Origin: Lachnospiraceae bacterium
GTDB taxonomy: Bacteria > Bacillota > Clostridia > Lachnospirales > Lachnospiraceae
Reading direction: 5' to 3'
Length of the DNA: 64,000 nucleotides
Assembly (NCBI GenBank): GCA_014799465.1
Contig: JAAVHZ010000020.1
Coordinates: 92,294 to 156,293 of the forward strand
A model generated the notes under the pieces. That model saw only the letters and a list, made by a program, of their open reading frames with translations. It was not told where the DNA came from and searched no databases. Positions 1 through 7,590 of this stretch are shown piece by piece. How positions within the stretch are numbered: position 1 is the stretch's first letter; every line of letters starts with the position of its first letter. The translations under genes and the position numbers were made by a program.

Positions 1-41
1 TTTAAGCCCATATTAATCCGCCTTCGGCGAAGGGGCTTAAA
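1..41. repeat. Imperfect nested hairpin at the window edge
   Basis: Bases 1-9 (TTTAAGCCC) pair with 33-41 (GGGCTTAAA), and inside them CCTTC (21-25) pairs with GAAGG (29-33). There is no U-run, so it is not a clean terminator. It has the look of an IS200/IS605 end hairpin, comparable in style to the one at 60.24 kb, or of the tail of an upstream gene's terminator. The role is undecided because the left side is cut off. Confidence 0.4.
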
Positions 42-84
42 CCTTGATAAACACATATAGAGTATTCATGAAAAGAGGATGATT

Positions 85-849
85 ATGATGTCATATAAGG
101 ACGAAGAAAACTACATAAAAGCAGCATATAAAGCATTGATTCAACGTGGGGTTATAACAGAAGATATGCTTACACCTTCTACTGTTACAGATGAGATGCT
201 GGATTCCCTTGAAAAGGAATTTGAGGTTAAATTACCATCACTTTTACGAACATATTTTAAAACTTATTGTCACAACATTACAGCTCTCTGTGCACCGGTT
301 CCAATGGATGATATCTGCACACCGGATGCGGATGTAATTTTTCAAATACAATCTATGTCTTCAGAGGAAATTAAAAAGCTTAGTTATGACGAACAACCAT
401 ATTTAGAATTGTGGTGGTGTGGAATATTGCCGATACCACAAGAAAATCCATTAGAACATTTTAGAGATATGATATTAGGATTTCGTGAAATTAGTGATTA
501 TTTAGAAGGAGATAAAGTGACATCTAAAGAATTGATGCATTTTATACCATTTGCAGATTGGCAGACTGCAGGTGCAATGTGTATTGATACAAATATGAAA
601 AAAGAAAATATTGATTTAGAAGATACAGATACATGGCAGATAAGCTGGTTTGACCATGAAGAATTTGATTGGAAAGATGCGGAATATATCAATGAAAAAG
701 GTGTAGTCCTTGGTGATAAAGTGCTTCCTGATTTTGAGAGTTTTATTCGCTTATATTTTTATGGAATTTATGATGAACTTTACTGTATCCAGACAGAAGA
801 GGAAGAAGAAGAACAGCCGGATAAGAGTAGTTGGAGTGAATTACTATGA
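85..849 (+). CDS. SUKH (SMI1/KNR4)-like putative immunity protein
   Basis: A 254-residue cytoplasmic protein. After about 30 residues comes the pattern typical of SUKH/SMI1-KNR4 folds, LEKEFEVKLPSLLRTYFKTY, followed near residue 150 by an aromatic stretch, FIPFADWQTAGAMCIDTN. SUKH proteins commonly neutralise nuclease-type toxins of contact-dependent and Rhs systems. Start: AAAAGAGG ends at 78, so ATG 85 is better spaced than ATG 79; ATG 88 is also possible. It overlaps the next gene by 4 bp (ATGA), so the two are translationally coupled. The immunity role is inferred from fold and neighbours. The cognate toxin would lie upstream of the window. Confidence 0.7.
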   Translation: MMSYKDEENYIKAAYKALIQRGVITEDMLTPSTVTDEMLDSLEKEFEVKLPSLLRTYFKTYCHNITALCAPVPMDDICTPDADVIFQIQSMSSEEIKKLSYDEQPYLELWWCGILPIPQENPLEHFRDMILGFREISDYLEGDKVTSKELMHFIPFADWQTAGAMCIDTNMKKENIDLEDTDTWQISWFDHEEFDWKDAEYINEKGVVLGDKVLPDFESFIRLYFYGIYDELYCIQTEEEEEEQPDKSSWSELL

Positions 850-1331
850 AAAAAGTATATCTACTCATTCATACTTATGAATTTTGTGATAGTATTGAGA
901 CAAAATTTCTGGGGATATATTCAACTAGAAAAAAAGCTGAGGAAGCAAAAGCACGTTTTCTTCCACTAAAAGGATTCAATAAATATCCTGAAAGTTGTTT
1001 TGATATTTCATCATTTTTTTTGGATGAGGATAGCAGAAGCTGGAGTTATGGATTTGTTGATTCACATGAAATATATGATGAATTTGTAGAATTAACAAGT
1101 ATAATAAATGAAATAGCAGGTATTGAGAAATCTCCGGAAGACTCATGGGATGATCAAAATTATTATGATGTTTTGTGCTCCATTAGCGAATTAAGCTATA
1201 AGACAGATGATGTTACTGAGATTGCAGATCACATAAAAAAGATGTTTTTTTGGTATATGGAACCTAAAATTGATTATGATGTTTGTATAAAGGCGGCAGA
1301 AAGAATTATACATTTTTTACAAGATAAATAA
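846..1331 (+). CDS. DUF7336-like small protein, putative immunity
   Basis: 161 residues, starting at the ATG inside the stop of the preceding gene. The N-terminus KVYLLIHTYEF, then IYSTRKKAEEAKARF and a PGF-like KGFNKYPESCFDIS segment, match the small DUF7336 family often seen as cargo in toxin/immunity cassettes. The acidic, Asp/Glu-rich composition fits an immunity protein. There is no signal peptide or membrane segment. The family assignment comes from remembered sequence features. The partner toxin is not in the window. Confidence 0.6.
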   Translation: MKKVYLLIHTYEFCDSIETKFLGIYSTRKKAEEAKARFLPLKGFNKYPESCFDISSFFLDEDSRSWSYGFVDSHEIYDEFVELTSIINEIAGIEKSPEDSWDDQNYYDVLCSISELSYKTDDVTEIADHIKKMFFWYMEPKIDYDVCIKAAERIIHFLQDK

Positions 1332-1359
1332 TAAACAGAACTAGAGAAAAAGTTTATGC

Positions 1360-2724
1360 ATGTACTTGATGAAGTGGCAGAAAGCTATAGCGAAGAAAGA
1401 AAGGAAAAATGAAGAAATGAAACATAATTTAGAATCCGTAGATAGCCAAAAAATTGCACAAACCATGACAAATGGAATGGCAGATTACAAATTATGTTTA
1501 TGGGTTCCGGAATGGTTACAAGATGCAGAAGAAAAAGAGTATTTTGTTCTTAAAAATACAGGAACACGGCAAGAAAAAAACTGGGAGGAATTATATCATT
1601 TTACAGCAGAATACATAAGAGGCAAATGTTGTTATGCCATATCCCAAGACGGAAAACTTGCTTTGGTAGGGTATGCAGCGAAAAAAGGGGTAGTCTGTTA
1701 TGAATGTGAAAATGGAAAAATATTATGGAACAACAAAAATATAAAAAAGATTCATGAAATACGATTTAATAATTTCGATTATGATATTATTGAAGTGATA
1801 AGTAGTAAACTCGAAATTACCTATCTGGATAAATATACAGGGGAAGTTCTTGAAGAGGAAAAGATAAGACAAGTACGGCAGGTATTGAATTGGATGCGTT
1901 CATCCCAGAATGGTAAATACTTGATAGGAGCAGATACCGTTATAGGTAAAGATAATGCAATTTACACCGTTTATGATACAGAAAACCAAATGGTTAAGGG
2001 AAGATTTGCAGCACAAAATCATGTAGGTTCATCAAGGAGTTTTGATGTGGCTGATAATGGGAAATTTGCAGTTTGTTCTGCATATAAAAGACAAGGAGTA
2101 TCTTTAATCAATGTAGATACAGGAGAGGTAATCTGGACACAAAAAAAGGTGAAGTATATTAGAGCTGTTTCTTTTCATAAAGGAAAGGTTGCCGTATGTT
2201 GCCGGAATAATGGTATTTATTTTTTGAATATACATAGTGGGGAAATTGATTCTCATATACAAGGTGAGGAAATATATTTAAATGCATACGGAAAGGATAT
2301 TTTGTTATGTGAAGATAATGCTGCAAAAATAGGGAAAAAAAAGATAAAAAGTCCATCTTTTGCATTTTCAGAAGCAATCGGAATACAAAATGGAGTTGTA
2401 TTAAGCCCTGTGGGAGAAGGCTTGATGTTATATGATAACACAGGAAGTTTAATATGGGAAAATAATAATATAGAAATAGCAGACATTGTATATCAGGAAG
2501 AAGAGAATGCAATTTATGGATTTAACAGCATACGGGGAGAGGGTAAAATTGGTATTATTTCTGCTGAAGACGGACAAATGATTTCAGAGCTTGCTATAGA
2601 AGATTATGCATGTGCATTTATTGGCGATCATAAAACATTGCTTTGTAATACTGGAAAAATGTATGGTGTTAGTAAAGATAATATAAAAGAAAAGGCAGAA
2701 GTGTTTAAATTTACAGTGGTTTAG
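1360..2724 (+). CDS. Beta-propeller (PQQ/WD40-like) protein
   Basis: 454 residues made of repeated strands of about 40 residues with 'tG.vlW' turns: NGKILWNN, TGEVIWTQ, NTGSLIWENN. These are characteristic of PQQ/WD40-like propellers. There is no signal peptide, so it is probably cytoplasmic. The start is uncertain: ATG 1360, 1369 and 1417 are all in frame and none has a strong ribosome-binding site. It follows the two immunity-like genes by 28 bp and probably belongs to the same cassette, perhaps as a scaffold or another immunity protein. The specific function is unknown. Confidence 0.6.
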   Translation: MYLMKWQKAIAKKERKNEEMKHNLESVDSQKIAQTMTNGMADYKLCLWVPEWLQDAEEKEYFVLKNTGTRQEKNWEELYHFTAEYIRGKCCYAISQDGKLALVGYAAKKGVVCYECENGKILWNNKNIKKIHEIRFNNFDYDIIEVISSKLEITYLDKYTGEVLEEEKIRQVRQVLNWMRSSQNGKYLIGADTVIGKDNAIYTVYDTENQMVKGRFAAQNHVGSSRSFDVADNGKFAVCSAYKRQGVSLINVDTGEVIWTQKKVKYIRAVSFHKGKVAVCCRNNGIYFLNIHSGEIDSHIQGEEIYLNAYGKDILLCEDNAAKIGKKKIKSPSFAFSEAIGIQNGVVLSPVGEGLMLYDNTGSLIWENNNIEIADIVYQEEENAIYGFNSIRGEGKIGIISAEDGQMISELAIEDYACAFIGDHKTLLCNTGKMYGVSKDNIKEKAEVFKFTVV

Positions 2725-2848
2725 TAAATCAGGCTGAACTTGTCGAAATTGATAAAATCAAGATGACATGCAAAAAAAACGCTCACAGAAGTGATTTGTT
2801 TACAAATTGTTCATTCATGCGTTTGTCCTGGCGAAAATTTTGTTTTTC

Positions 2849-2877
2849 TTGACCAATTCCTATTATTCTGCTATTAT
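2849..2877 (+). promoter_or_regulatory. Sigma-A promoter of the thi operon
   Basis: TTGACC (2849-2854), a 17-base spacer and TATTAT (2872-2877) form a near-consensus sigma-A promoter. Transcription would begin near 2884, giving a leader of about 100 nt before thiS that contains the hairpin at 2895-2951. Confidence 0.75.
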
Positions 2878-2883
2878 ATTTTG

Positions 2884-2960
2884 AAGAGTGCGATAAAAAT
2901 CACACGAAGGGGCACACCACCACGGGTGTGGTTCTCTTTGTGTGGTTTTTTAAGTTTAAC
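2884..2960 (+). promoter_or_regulatory. Structured thiS leader, terminator-like hairpin
   Basis: Bases 2895-2909 pair with 2936-2950 (15 bp with G-U pairs), enclosing CACACC (2913-2918) paired with GGTGTG (2925-2930). The stem ends in a T-run (2946-2951) that is 30 bases before the thiS ATG. A strong stem plus T-run between promoter and first gene suggests transcriptional attenuation. No TPP riboswitch core (CTGAGA, ACCTGAT) is present. A candidate structured RNA named after thiS has been reported in the literature; whether this is an example needs a covariance-model search. Confidence 0.6.
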
Positions 2961-2981
2961 AATACTATAAGGAGGTTTGTA

Positions 2982-3179
2982 ATGGTAAAGATAAATGGAG
3001 AAAATGTTGATATTGCACAAGGTACTGTTCTCTCAAAATATCTGGAAGATTCAGGATATAAGAAAGAACGTCTTGCAGTAGAGATTAATGGAGACATCAT
3101 TCCAAAGAAAAATTATGATAATACAATACTGTGTGACGGAGATAAAGTTGAGATAGTCAGCTTTGTGGGAGGCGGCTGA
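2982..3179 (+). CDS. thiS: Sulfur carrier protein ThiS
   Basis: 65 residues with a ubiquitin-like beta-grasp pattern (MVKINGENVDI at the start, GDKVEIVSFVGGG at the end). The C-terminal Gly-Gly is the site that ThiF adenylates and that is converted to thiocarboxylate for thiazole synthesis. The start is ATG 2982 with AAGGAGG at 2969-2975; an upstream in-frame start would lie inside the leader hairpin and is rejected. The stop TGA overlaps the ATG of thiF (TGATG), so the two are translationally coupled. Confidence 0.93.
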   Translation: MVKINGENVDIAQGTVLSKYLEDSGYKKERLAVEINGDIIPKKNYDNTILCDGDKVEIVSFVGGG

Positions 3180-3985
3180 TGATTGTAAAAGTAAATGGTG
3201 AGCAATATGACACACCCGTAAAATCTCTTTATGAGTTGAAAACAGACTGTGGTTATAACAAGAATAATATAGTCACCATTATAAATGGATATCAGACAGA
3301 CGAAAATAAAATATTGTCAGAGAATGACACCATATGCTTTATAGAAAAAGGTGTTATGCCTGATGAAAGGCAGCTTAAAGAAATGATGCGTTCAAGGCAT
3401 ACACCGGGAGTTTATGATGCGGTTAAAAACGCAAGAGTTGCAGTGGCAGGACTGGGCGGATTGGGTTCAAATATAGCCATAATGTTAGCAAGGACAGGTG
3501 TAGGTCATATTCACCTTATAGATTTTGATATGGTGGATGCCAGCAATCTCAACAGGCAGCAGTATGGAATAAAGCATCTTGGAATGTATAAGACGGATGC
3601 ATTAAAAGAAGAGTTAAAAGAGATAAATCCTTTTCTTGATATTACAACAGATTGTGTAAAAATTGATAAAGAAAATGCAAACATATTATTGAAAAATGAT
3701 GATATAATTTGTGAAGCATTTGATAATCCGGAGGCTAAGGCTATGCTTACAGATGTAGTGCTTTCAGATACAGATAAGATATTAGTTGCGGCATCAGGTA
3801 TGGCGGGCATAGGAAGCAGCAATACCATTATTACAAAAAAAATAACAGATAGATTTTATATATGCGGAGACGGTGTTACGGCAGCACAGGAAGGAATGGG
3901 GTTAATGGCTCCCAGAGTAACCATATGTGCGGCACATCAGGCAAATATGATAATCAGATTGATTACAGGAATAAAGGAAACTTGA
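3179..3985 (+). CDS. thiF: ThiS adenylyltransferase ThiF with ThiS-like N-terminus
   Basis: 268 residues. Residues 1-60 look like a second ThiS-type beta-grasp domain ([14 protein letters not shown], then [14 protein letters not shown]) but lack the C-terminal Gly-Gly. From about residue 85 there is an E1-type Rossmann domain: nucleotide loop [26 protein letters not shown] and GMAGIGSSN. It would adenylate the ThiS C-terminus. CxxC zinc pairs are absent, as in the short clostridial ThiF type. The N-terminal domain may be a non-transferable ThiS mimic that holds or regulates the enzyme; that is inference. Confidence 0.9.
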   Translation: MIVKVNGEQYDTPVKSLYELKTDCGYNKNNIVTIINGYQTDENKILSENDTICFIEKGVMPDERQLKEMMRSRHTPGVYDAVKNARVAVAGLGGLGSNIAIMLARTGVGHIHLIDFDMVDASNLNRQQYGIKHLGMYKTDALKEELKEINPFLDITTDCVKIDKENANILLKNDDIICEAFDNPEAKAMLTDVVLSDTDKILVAASGMAGIGSSNTIITKKITDRFYICGDGVTAAQEGMGLMAPRVTICAAHQANMIIRLITGIKET

Positions 3986-4008
3986 AGTATAACAGAATGG
4001 AGGAAAAA

Positions 4009-4779
4009 ATGAGCAGTGATTCATTAATTATCGGAGGACATGAGTTCAAATCAAGATTTATATTAGGTTCGGGAAAATATTCTCTTGACCTTATTAAGGC
4101 GGCAGTGGAAAATGCAGGTGCACAGATTATAACACTGGCATTAAGACGTGCCAATTCAGGTGAAGTGGCGAATATTCTTGACTATATACCGGAAGGAGTT
4201 ACACTTCTTCCTAATACATCAGGTGCGAGAAATGCAGATGAAGCCGTAAGGATAGCCAGACTGTCAAGAGAGCTTGGATGCGGTGATTTTGTAAAAATTG
4301 AGATAATGAGGGATACAAAATATCTTCTGCCGGATAATCAGGAGACTATCAAAGCAACTGAAATTCTGGCAAAGGAAGGATTCGTAGTAATGCCGTATAT
4401 GTATCCTGATTTAAATGTGGCAAGAGATTTGAAGGAGGCAGGTGCAGCATCAATAATGCCTTTAGCAGCACCTATAGGTTCTAACAGAGGGCTTTGTACA
4501 AAGGAATTTATACAGATTCTTATTGATGAAGTAGACTTGCCAATAATAGTAGACGCAGGTATAGGAAAACCTTCACAGGCATGTGAAGCTATGGAAATGG
4601 GTGCTGCGGCAATTATGGCAAATACGGCAGTGGCAACCGCAGGAGATATACCAGGCATGGCAGAGGCATTCAGGCTTGCCATAGAGTCGGGGCGGAAAGC
4701 ATATTTAGCAGGTATGGGAAGAGTACTTTCAAAGGGAAGTGCACCGTCATCACCGCTTACAGGATTTTTAGAAGATTAA
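4009..4779 (+). CDS. thiG: Thiazole synthase ThiG
   Basis: 256 residues, the usual ThiG length. It condenses 1-deoxy-D-xylulose 5-phosphate, dehydroglycine and the ThiS thiocarboxylate into the thiazole phosphate. Start ATG 4009 has GGAGG at 3999-4003; a frame extending upstream overlaps thiF and is rejected. Visible motifs are the N-terminal [10 protein letters not shown], the Schiff-base lysine at position 96 (FVKIEIM), [13 protein letters not shown] and [12 protein letters not shown]. It follows thiF by 23 bp and precedes thiH by 18 bp. Confidence 0.95.
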   Translation: MSSDSLIIGGHEFKSRFILGSGKYSLDLIKAAVENAGAQIITLALRRANSGEVANILDYIPEGVTLLPNTSGARNADEAVRIARLSRELGCGDFVKIEIMRDTKYLLPDNQETIKATEILAKEGFVVMPYMYPDLNVARDLKEAGAASIMPLAAPIGSNRGLCTKEFIQILIDEVDLPIIVDAGIGKPSQACEAMEMGAAAIMANTAVATAGDIPGMAEAFRLAIESGRKAYLAGMGRVLSKGSAPSSPLTGFLED

Positions 4780-4797
4780 GATTTGGAGGCTGAAAAA

Positions 4798-5973
4798 ATG
4801 GATGAGTTTAATGCGGATGTGGTAGAAAACAGAACTGACCATATGAAGTATCTGCCTGATATGGAAGTTATTGAATCAGATATAATGGAACAGGTCATAT
4901 CGGGGATGGAAGCATATGATTATGATAAATATACGGAGGCGGATGTAAAAAGGGCATTGTCAAAAGATAAGCCCGATGCAGAGGATTTTGGTGCCTTATT
5001 ATCTCCTGCCGCCACACCTTTTATAGAAGAAATGGCAGTCAGGGCACAGCTTGAGACAAGAAAACATTTCGGAAATTCAATAAATATATTTACACCGCTG
5101 TATATAGCAAATTACTGCGAAAACTATTGTATCTATTGCGGATTTAACTGTCACAATAATATAAAAAGGGCAAGGCTCAGTTTTGATGAGATAGAGGCTG
5201 AAATGAAAGTCATAGCTGATACAGGGCTTCAGGAGGTTCTGATTCTTACCGGCGAGAGCAAGAAAATGTCGGATGTGGAATATATAGGAGAAGCATGCAA
5301 GATAGCAAGGAAGTATTTTAAGGTTATCGGGCTTGAAGTATATCCGATGAATTCAGATGAGTATGCATATCTTCATAAATGTGGTGCAGATTATGTAACG
5401 GTATTTCAGGAAACTTATAATTCAGATAAATACGAAACACTCCATTTGGCAGGGCATAAAAGAGTATTTCCGTACAGATTTAATTCACAGGAGCGTGCCA
5501 TAATGGGCGGTATGCGCGGTGTGGGTTTTGCGGCACTTTTAGGGCTGGCGGATTTTAGAAAAGATGCATATGCAGTAGGTACACATGCATATCTGCTTCA
5601 GAAAAAATATCCCCATGCTGAAATAGCTTTTTCATGTCCGAGATTAAGACCTATTATTAATAATGACAAAATCAATCCTAAAGATGTGCATGAGACACAG
5701 CTCCTTCAGGTAGTATGTGCATATCGTATATTTATGCCGTTTGCAAGTATTACTATATCCACAAGGGAATGTGAGCGGTTCAGAAATAATGTCATAAATA
5801 TTGCCGCCACCAAGATATCAGGCGGGGTAAATGTGGGTATAGGCGGACATACCGGAGAAGAAAAGGGAGACGAGCAGTTTGAAATATCAGATGGAAGAAC
5901 GGTGGAAGAAGTCTATGATGCCATAATAAAACAGGGACTTCAGCCTGTTATGAGTGATTATATATATGTGTAG
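4798..5973 (+). CDS. thiH: 2-iminoacetate synthase ThiH (radical SAM)
   Basis: 391 residues. ThiH is the oxygen-sensitive tyrosine lyase that makes dehydroglycine, the anaerobic alternative to glycine oxidase ThiO. The radical-SAM cluster is C107-x3-C111-x2-C114 (CENYCIYC). Later conserved pieces include GLEVYPMNSDEY, FQETYN and SISTRE-like TISTRECERFR. Start ATG 4798 has GGAGG at 4785-4789; a TTG five codons upstream lies on the ribosome-binding site. The stop overlaps the start of tenI. Confidence 0.95.
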   Translation: MDEFNADVVENRTDHMKYLPDMEVIESDIMEQVISGMEAYDYDKYTEADVKRALSKDKPDAEDFGALLSPAATPFIEEMAVRAQLETRKHFGNSINIFTPLYIANYCENYCIYCGFNCHNNIKRARLSFDEIEAEMKVIADTGLQEVLILTGESKKMSDVEYIGEACKIARKYFKVIGLEVYPMNSDEYAYLHKCGADYVTVFQETYNSDKYETLHLAGHKRVFPYRFNSQERAIMGGMRGVGFAALLGLADFRKDAYAVGTHAYLLQKKYPHAEIAFSCPRLRPIINNDKINPKDVHETQLLQVVCAYRIFMPFASITISTRECERFRNNVINIAATKISGGVNVGIGGHTGEEKGDEQFEISDGRTVEEVYDAIIKQGLQPVMSDYIYV

Positions 5974-6520
5974 GGTCATAGGTATAACAAACAGGCATCT
6001 GTGTGAAGGAGATTATTTCCGTCAGATTGAGAGAATAGCAGAGCTGCCTTTGGAGGCAGTTATTGTGAGGGAAAAGGATTTGGATTCTGCTGAGTATAGA
6101 ATTCTTGCATCCAAAGTAATGAATATATGCAGAAAAAGTGGAATGAAATGTATATTGCATAGTTTTTATGACGTTGCAGAAGAGTTAGGATGCGAATATA
6201 TTCATCTTCCACTTGGAGTCTTTAAGGGAAATTTGGATATTGTACATAGATTTAAAGAGGTGGGAGTGTCTACACATTCAGTAGAAGAGGCAGTAGAAGC
6301 AGAAAAGCTGGGTGCCGCATATATTACGGCAGGTCATATATTTGCCACGGACTGTAAAAAAGGGCTTGAACCGAGAGGACTTGAGTATCTTAGGAATGTA
6401 TGTGACAGTGTAGATATTCCGGTGTATGCCATAGGGGGAATAAACAGAGAAAATATAAAGAGGACAACATTATGTGGTGCTAAAGGTGCATGTGTAATGT
6501 CAGGTATAATGAAATATTAG
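5966..6520 (+). CDS. tenI: TenI-type thiazole tautomerase (ThiE-like)
   Basis: 184-residue TIM-barrel protein of the ThiE/TenI family. The segment AGHIFATDCKKGLEPRG closely matches B. subtilis TenI, whose His122 is the tautomerase base (here His124). STHSVEEAVEAEK and PVYAIGGIN also fit TenI. ThiE's NDR-type residues are absent (LHSFYD instead), so aromatisation of the ThiG product is more likely than thiamine-phosphate synthesis. It is about 20 residues shorter at the C-terminus than TenI. ATG 5966 overlaps the thiH stop; GTG 5954 is a weaker alternative. Confidence 0.83.
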   Translation: MCRVIGITNRHLCEGDYFRQIERIAELPLEAVIVREKDLDSAEYRILASKVMNICRKSGMKCILHSFYDVAEELGCEYIHLPLGVFKGNLDIVHRFKEVGVSTHSVEEAVEAEKLGAAYITAGHIFATDCKKGLEPRGLEYLRNVCDSVDIPVYAIGGINRENIKRTTLCGAKGACVMSGIMKY

Positions 6521-6532
6521 CAACGGATATCA

Positions 6533-6590
6533 AAAGTACCTCTAATTTTCAAAAATCAATATGTCGATTTTTGAAAATTAGAGGTACTTT
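6533..6590. terminator. Perfect 25-bp palindrome after tenI
   Basis: Bases 6533-6557 and 6566-6590 are perfect inverted repeats of 25 bp around an 8-base loop, AATATGTC. The arm ends in TTT followed by AAATT, so it can end the thi operon, but the stem is unusually long and AT-rich for a simple terminator. A small palindromic mobile remnant is an alternative. Confidence 0.6.
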
Positions 6591-6708
6591 AAATTCCCTA
6601 TTCATATACATTTATTCAATGGCTGGAATGACGGAGCGTTTTTGAAAAATAATGGTTGATAAGTAACAACATATGAGTTACAGCATCCGTTAAAAGGAGA
6701 TGAATGTT

Positions 6709-6933
6709 ATGGAAAAATTAGCAACATTAAATTTAAGAGTAAATTCGACTGTTAAGCAGCGTGCAGAAGACGTTTTGTCACGCTTGGGAATACCAATGTC
6801 AACAGCTATTAATACAGACTTTATGACAACGGAAAAGATTCACGCAAAGTTACAGGAAGGCTATGATGATATGAAAGCCGGAAGGGTTCAGGATGCAACA
6901 TCAGCATTTGCAAAGTTTAGGGAGAGCCATTGA
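6709..6933 (+). CDS. RelB/DinJ-family antitoxin, internally shortened
   Basis: 74 residues. The N-terminus (ATLNLRVNSTVKQRAEDVL, SRLGIPMSTAIN) is the DinJ/RelB ribbon-helix-helix dimerisation and DNA-binding region. The C-terminus (TTEKIHAKLQEGYDDMKAGR) is the usual toxin-binding tail. The linker normally between them, roughly 15-20 residues around 'G.IPF', is missing, so the gene looks like an in-frame deletion derivative. Start ATG 6709 has AAGGAG at 6694-6699; ATG 6700 is too close. No RelE/YafQ toxin follows; the next gene is a bacteriocin. It may be an orphan repressor or a relic. Confidence 0.7.
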   Translation: MEKLATLNLRVNSTVKQRAEDVLSRLGIPMSTAINTDFMTTEKIHAKLQEGYDDMKAGRVQDATSAFAKFRESH

Positions 6934-6934
6934 T

Positions 6935-7129
6935 ATGAAGCTAAATTTATTCCCAGAGAGTGTAAGTATGATGGAGTCTGAACCGGAGCATACAATTAGA
7001 CTTATGCAGCTTCCAATAGATAATGATTCAACATCACTGTCAAGTTTCATAAATATATTGACAAATAAAAATGATTATGATAACATGAGTTCTGTTTTTG
7101 TTACAAACCAGAAAGAGAGGAAAATAATT
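6935..7129 (+). other. Open in-frame stretch joining antitoxin and bacteriocin
   Basis: ATG 6935, directly after the antitoxin stop, opens 65 codons (MKLNLFPESVSMM...) that run without a stop into the bacteriocin frame at 7130. The peptide is hydrophilic and unrecognised. A promoter lies inside it (7058-7086) and the bacteriocin has its own ribosome-binding site and signal peptide, so translation as one long protein is unlikely. It may be a relic of a fused or deleted gene. Confidence 0.35.
7058..7086 (+). promoter_or_regulatory. Promoter of the bacteriocin operon
   Basis: TTGACA (7058-7063), a 17-base spacer and TAACAT (7081-7086) make a good sigma-A promoter 44 bases before the bacteriocin ATG. 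It supports ATG 7130 as the start and an operon independent of the upstream antitoxin. Confidence 0.65.
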
Positions 7130-7483
7130 ATGAGGAAAATTTTAACTAAAGCAGTTGCAGGATTAATGGTGGCTGCTATGGTAGCATCAACAAATTTAAC
7201 AACAGCTGAGGCATATAGTATTACAAATGGCAGTAAAGGTTTCAAAAAGGCATGGGAGTTGAGTGTTACAACTGATGGCGGCAAAGGAATTTTGAAATAT
7301 GGTTATAACACAACATTTATCAATGAAGATTATGCACATGCGTATCATTCAACAAAAAGTCACTATGCATATTTGAAAAATGGCAAGGGTTCATTTTCAG
7401 GCAGCAATAAAGCAAAAAAGAAATGGTCAAAGATTGAAGTTACACATAATGGTTCTAAAATTACATATGGTAACAGCTATTAG
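7130..7483 (+). CDS. Lactococcin-972-family bacteriocin precursor
   Basis: 117 residues. A Sec signal peptide of about 28 residues (MRKILTKAVAGLMVAAMVAS, ending AEA) is followed by a mature peptide of about 89 residues rich in Gly, Tyr, Ser and Lys. The segments YAHAYHSTKSHYAYLKNG, NKAKKKWSKIEV and the C-terminal Tyr resemble lactococcin 972, a Sec-secreted homodimeric bacteriocin that blocks septum formation via lipid II. Start ATG 7130 has AGAGAGG nine bases upstream. The downstream DUF1430-type membrane protein and ABC ATPase are the standard partners, which strengthens the call. The target range cannot be inferred. Confidence 0.8.
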   Translation: MRKILTKAVAGLMVAAMVASTNLTTAEAYSITNGSKGFKKAWELSVTTDGGKGILKYGYNTTFINEDYAHAYHSTKSHYAYLKNGKGSFSGSNKAKKKWSKIEVTHNGSKITYGNSY

Positions 7484-7504
7484 AAATATTTTATGTTAAA
7501 ATTT

Positions 7505-7535
7505 GAAGAAGTTGGTTTTCGCCAGCTTCTTCTTT
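7505..7535 (+). terminator. Hairpin between bacteriocin and immunity genes
   Basis: GAAGAAGTTGG (7505-7515) pairs with CCAGCTTCTTC (7522-7532), followed by TTTGTTG. It is a weak terminator. Partial read-through would give more bacteriocin mRNA than immunity/transport mRNA, a common arrangement in bacteriocin operons. Confidence 0.6.
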
Positions 7536-7590
7536 GTTGTGAAAATAGTAAAACATCTATTAAGTTAGAGTAATGATTTGGAGGAAAACT

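Noticed and set aside
2725..2981. TPP riboswitch before the thi operon
   Set aside because: The conserved CTGAGA and ACCTGAT segments are absent; the leader instead holds one long nested hairpin.
6935..7483. Bacteriocin as a 182-residue protein starting at 6935
   Set aside because: The frame is open, but a promoter lies inside it and ATG 7130 has its own ribosome-binding site and a typical signal peptide.
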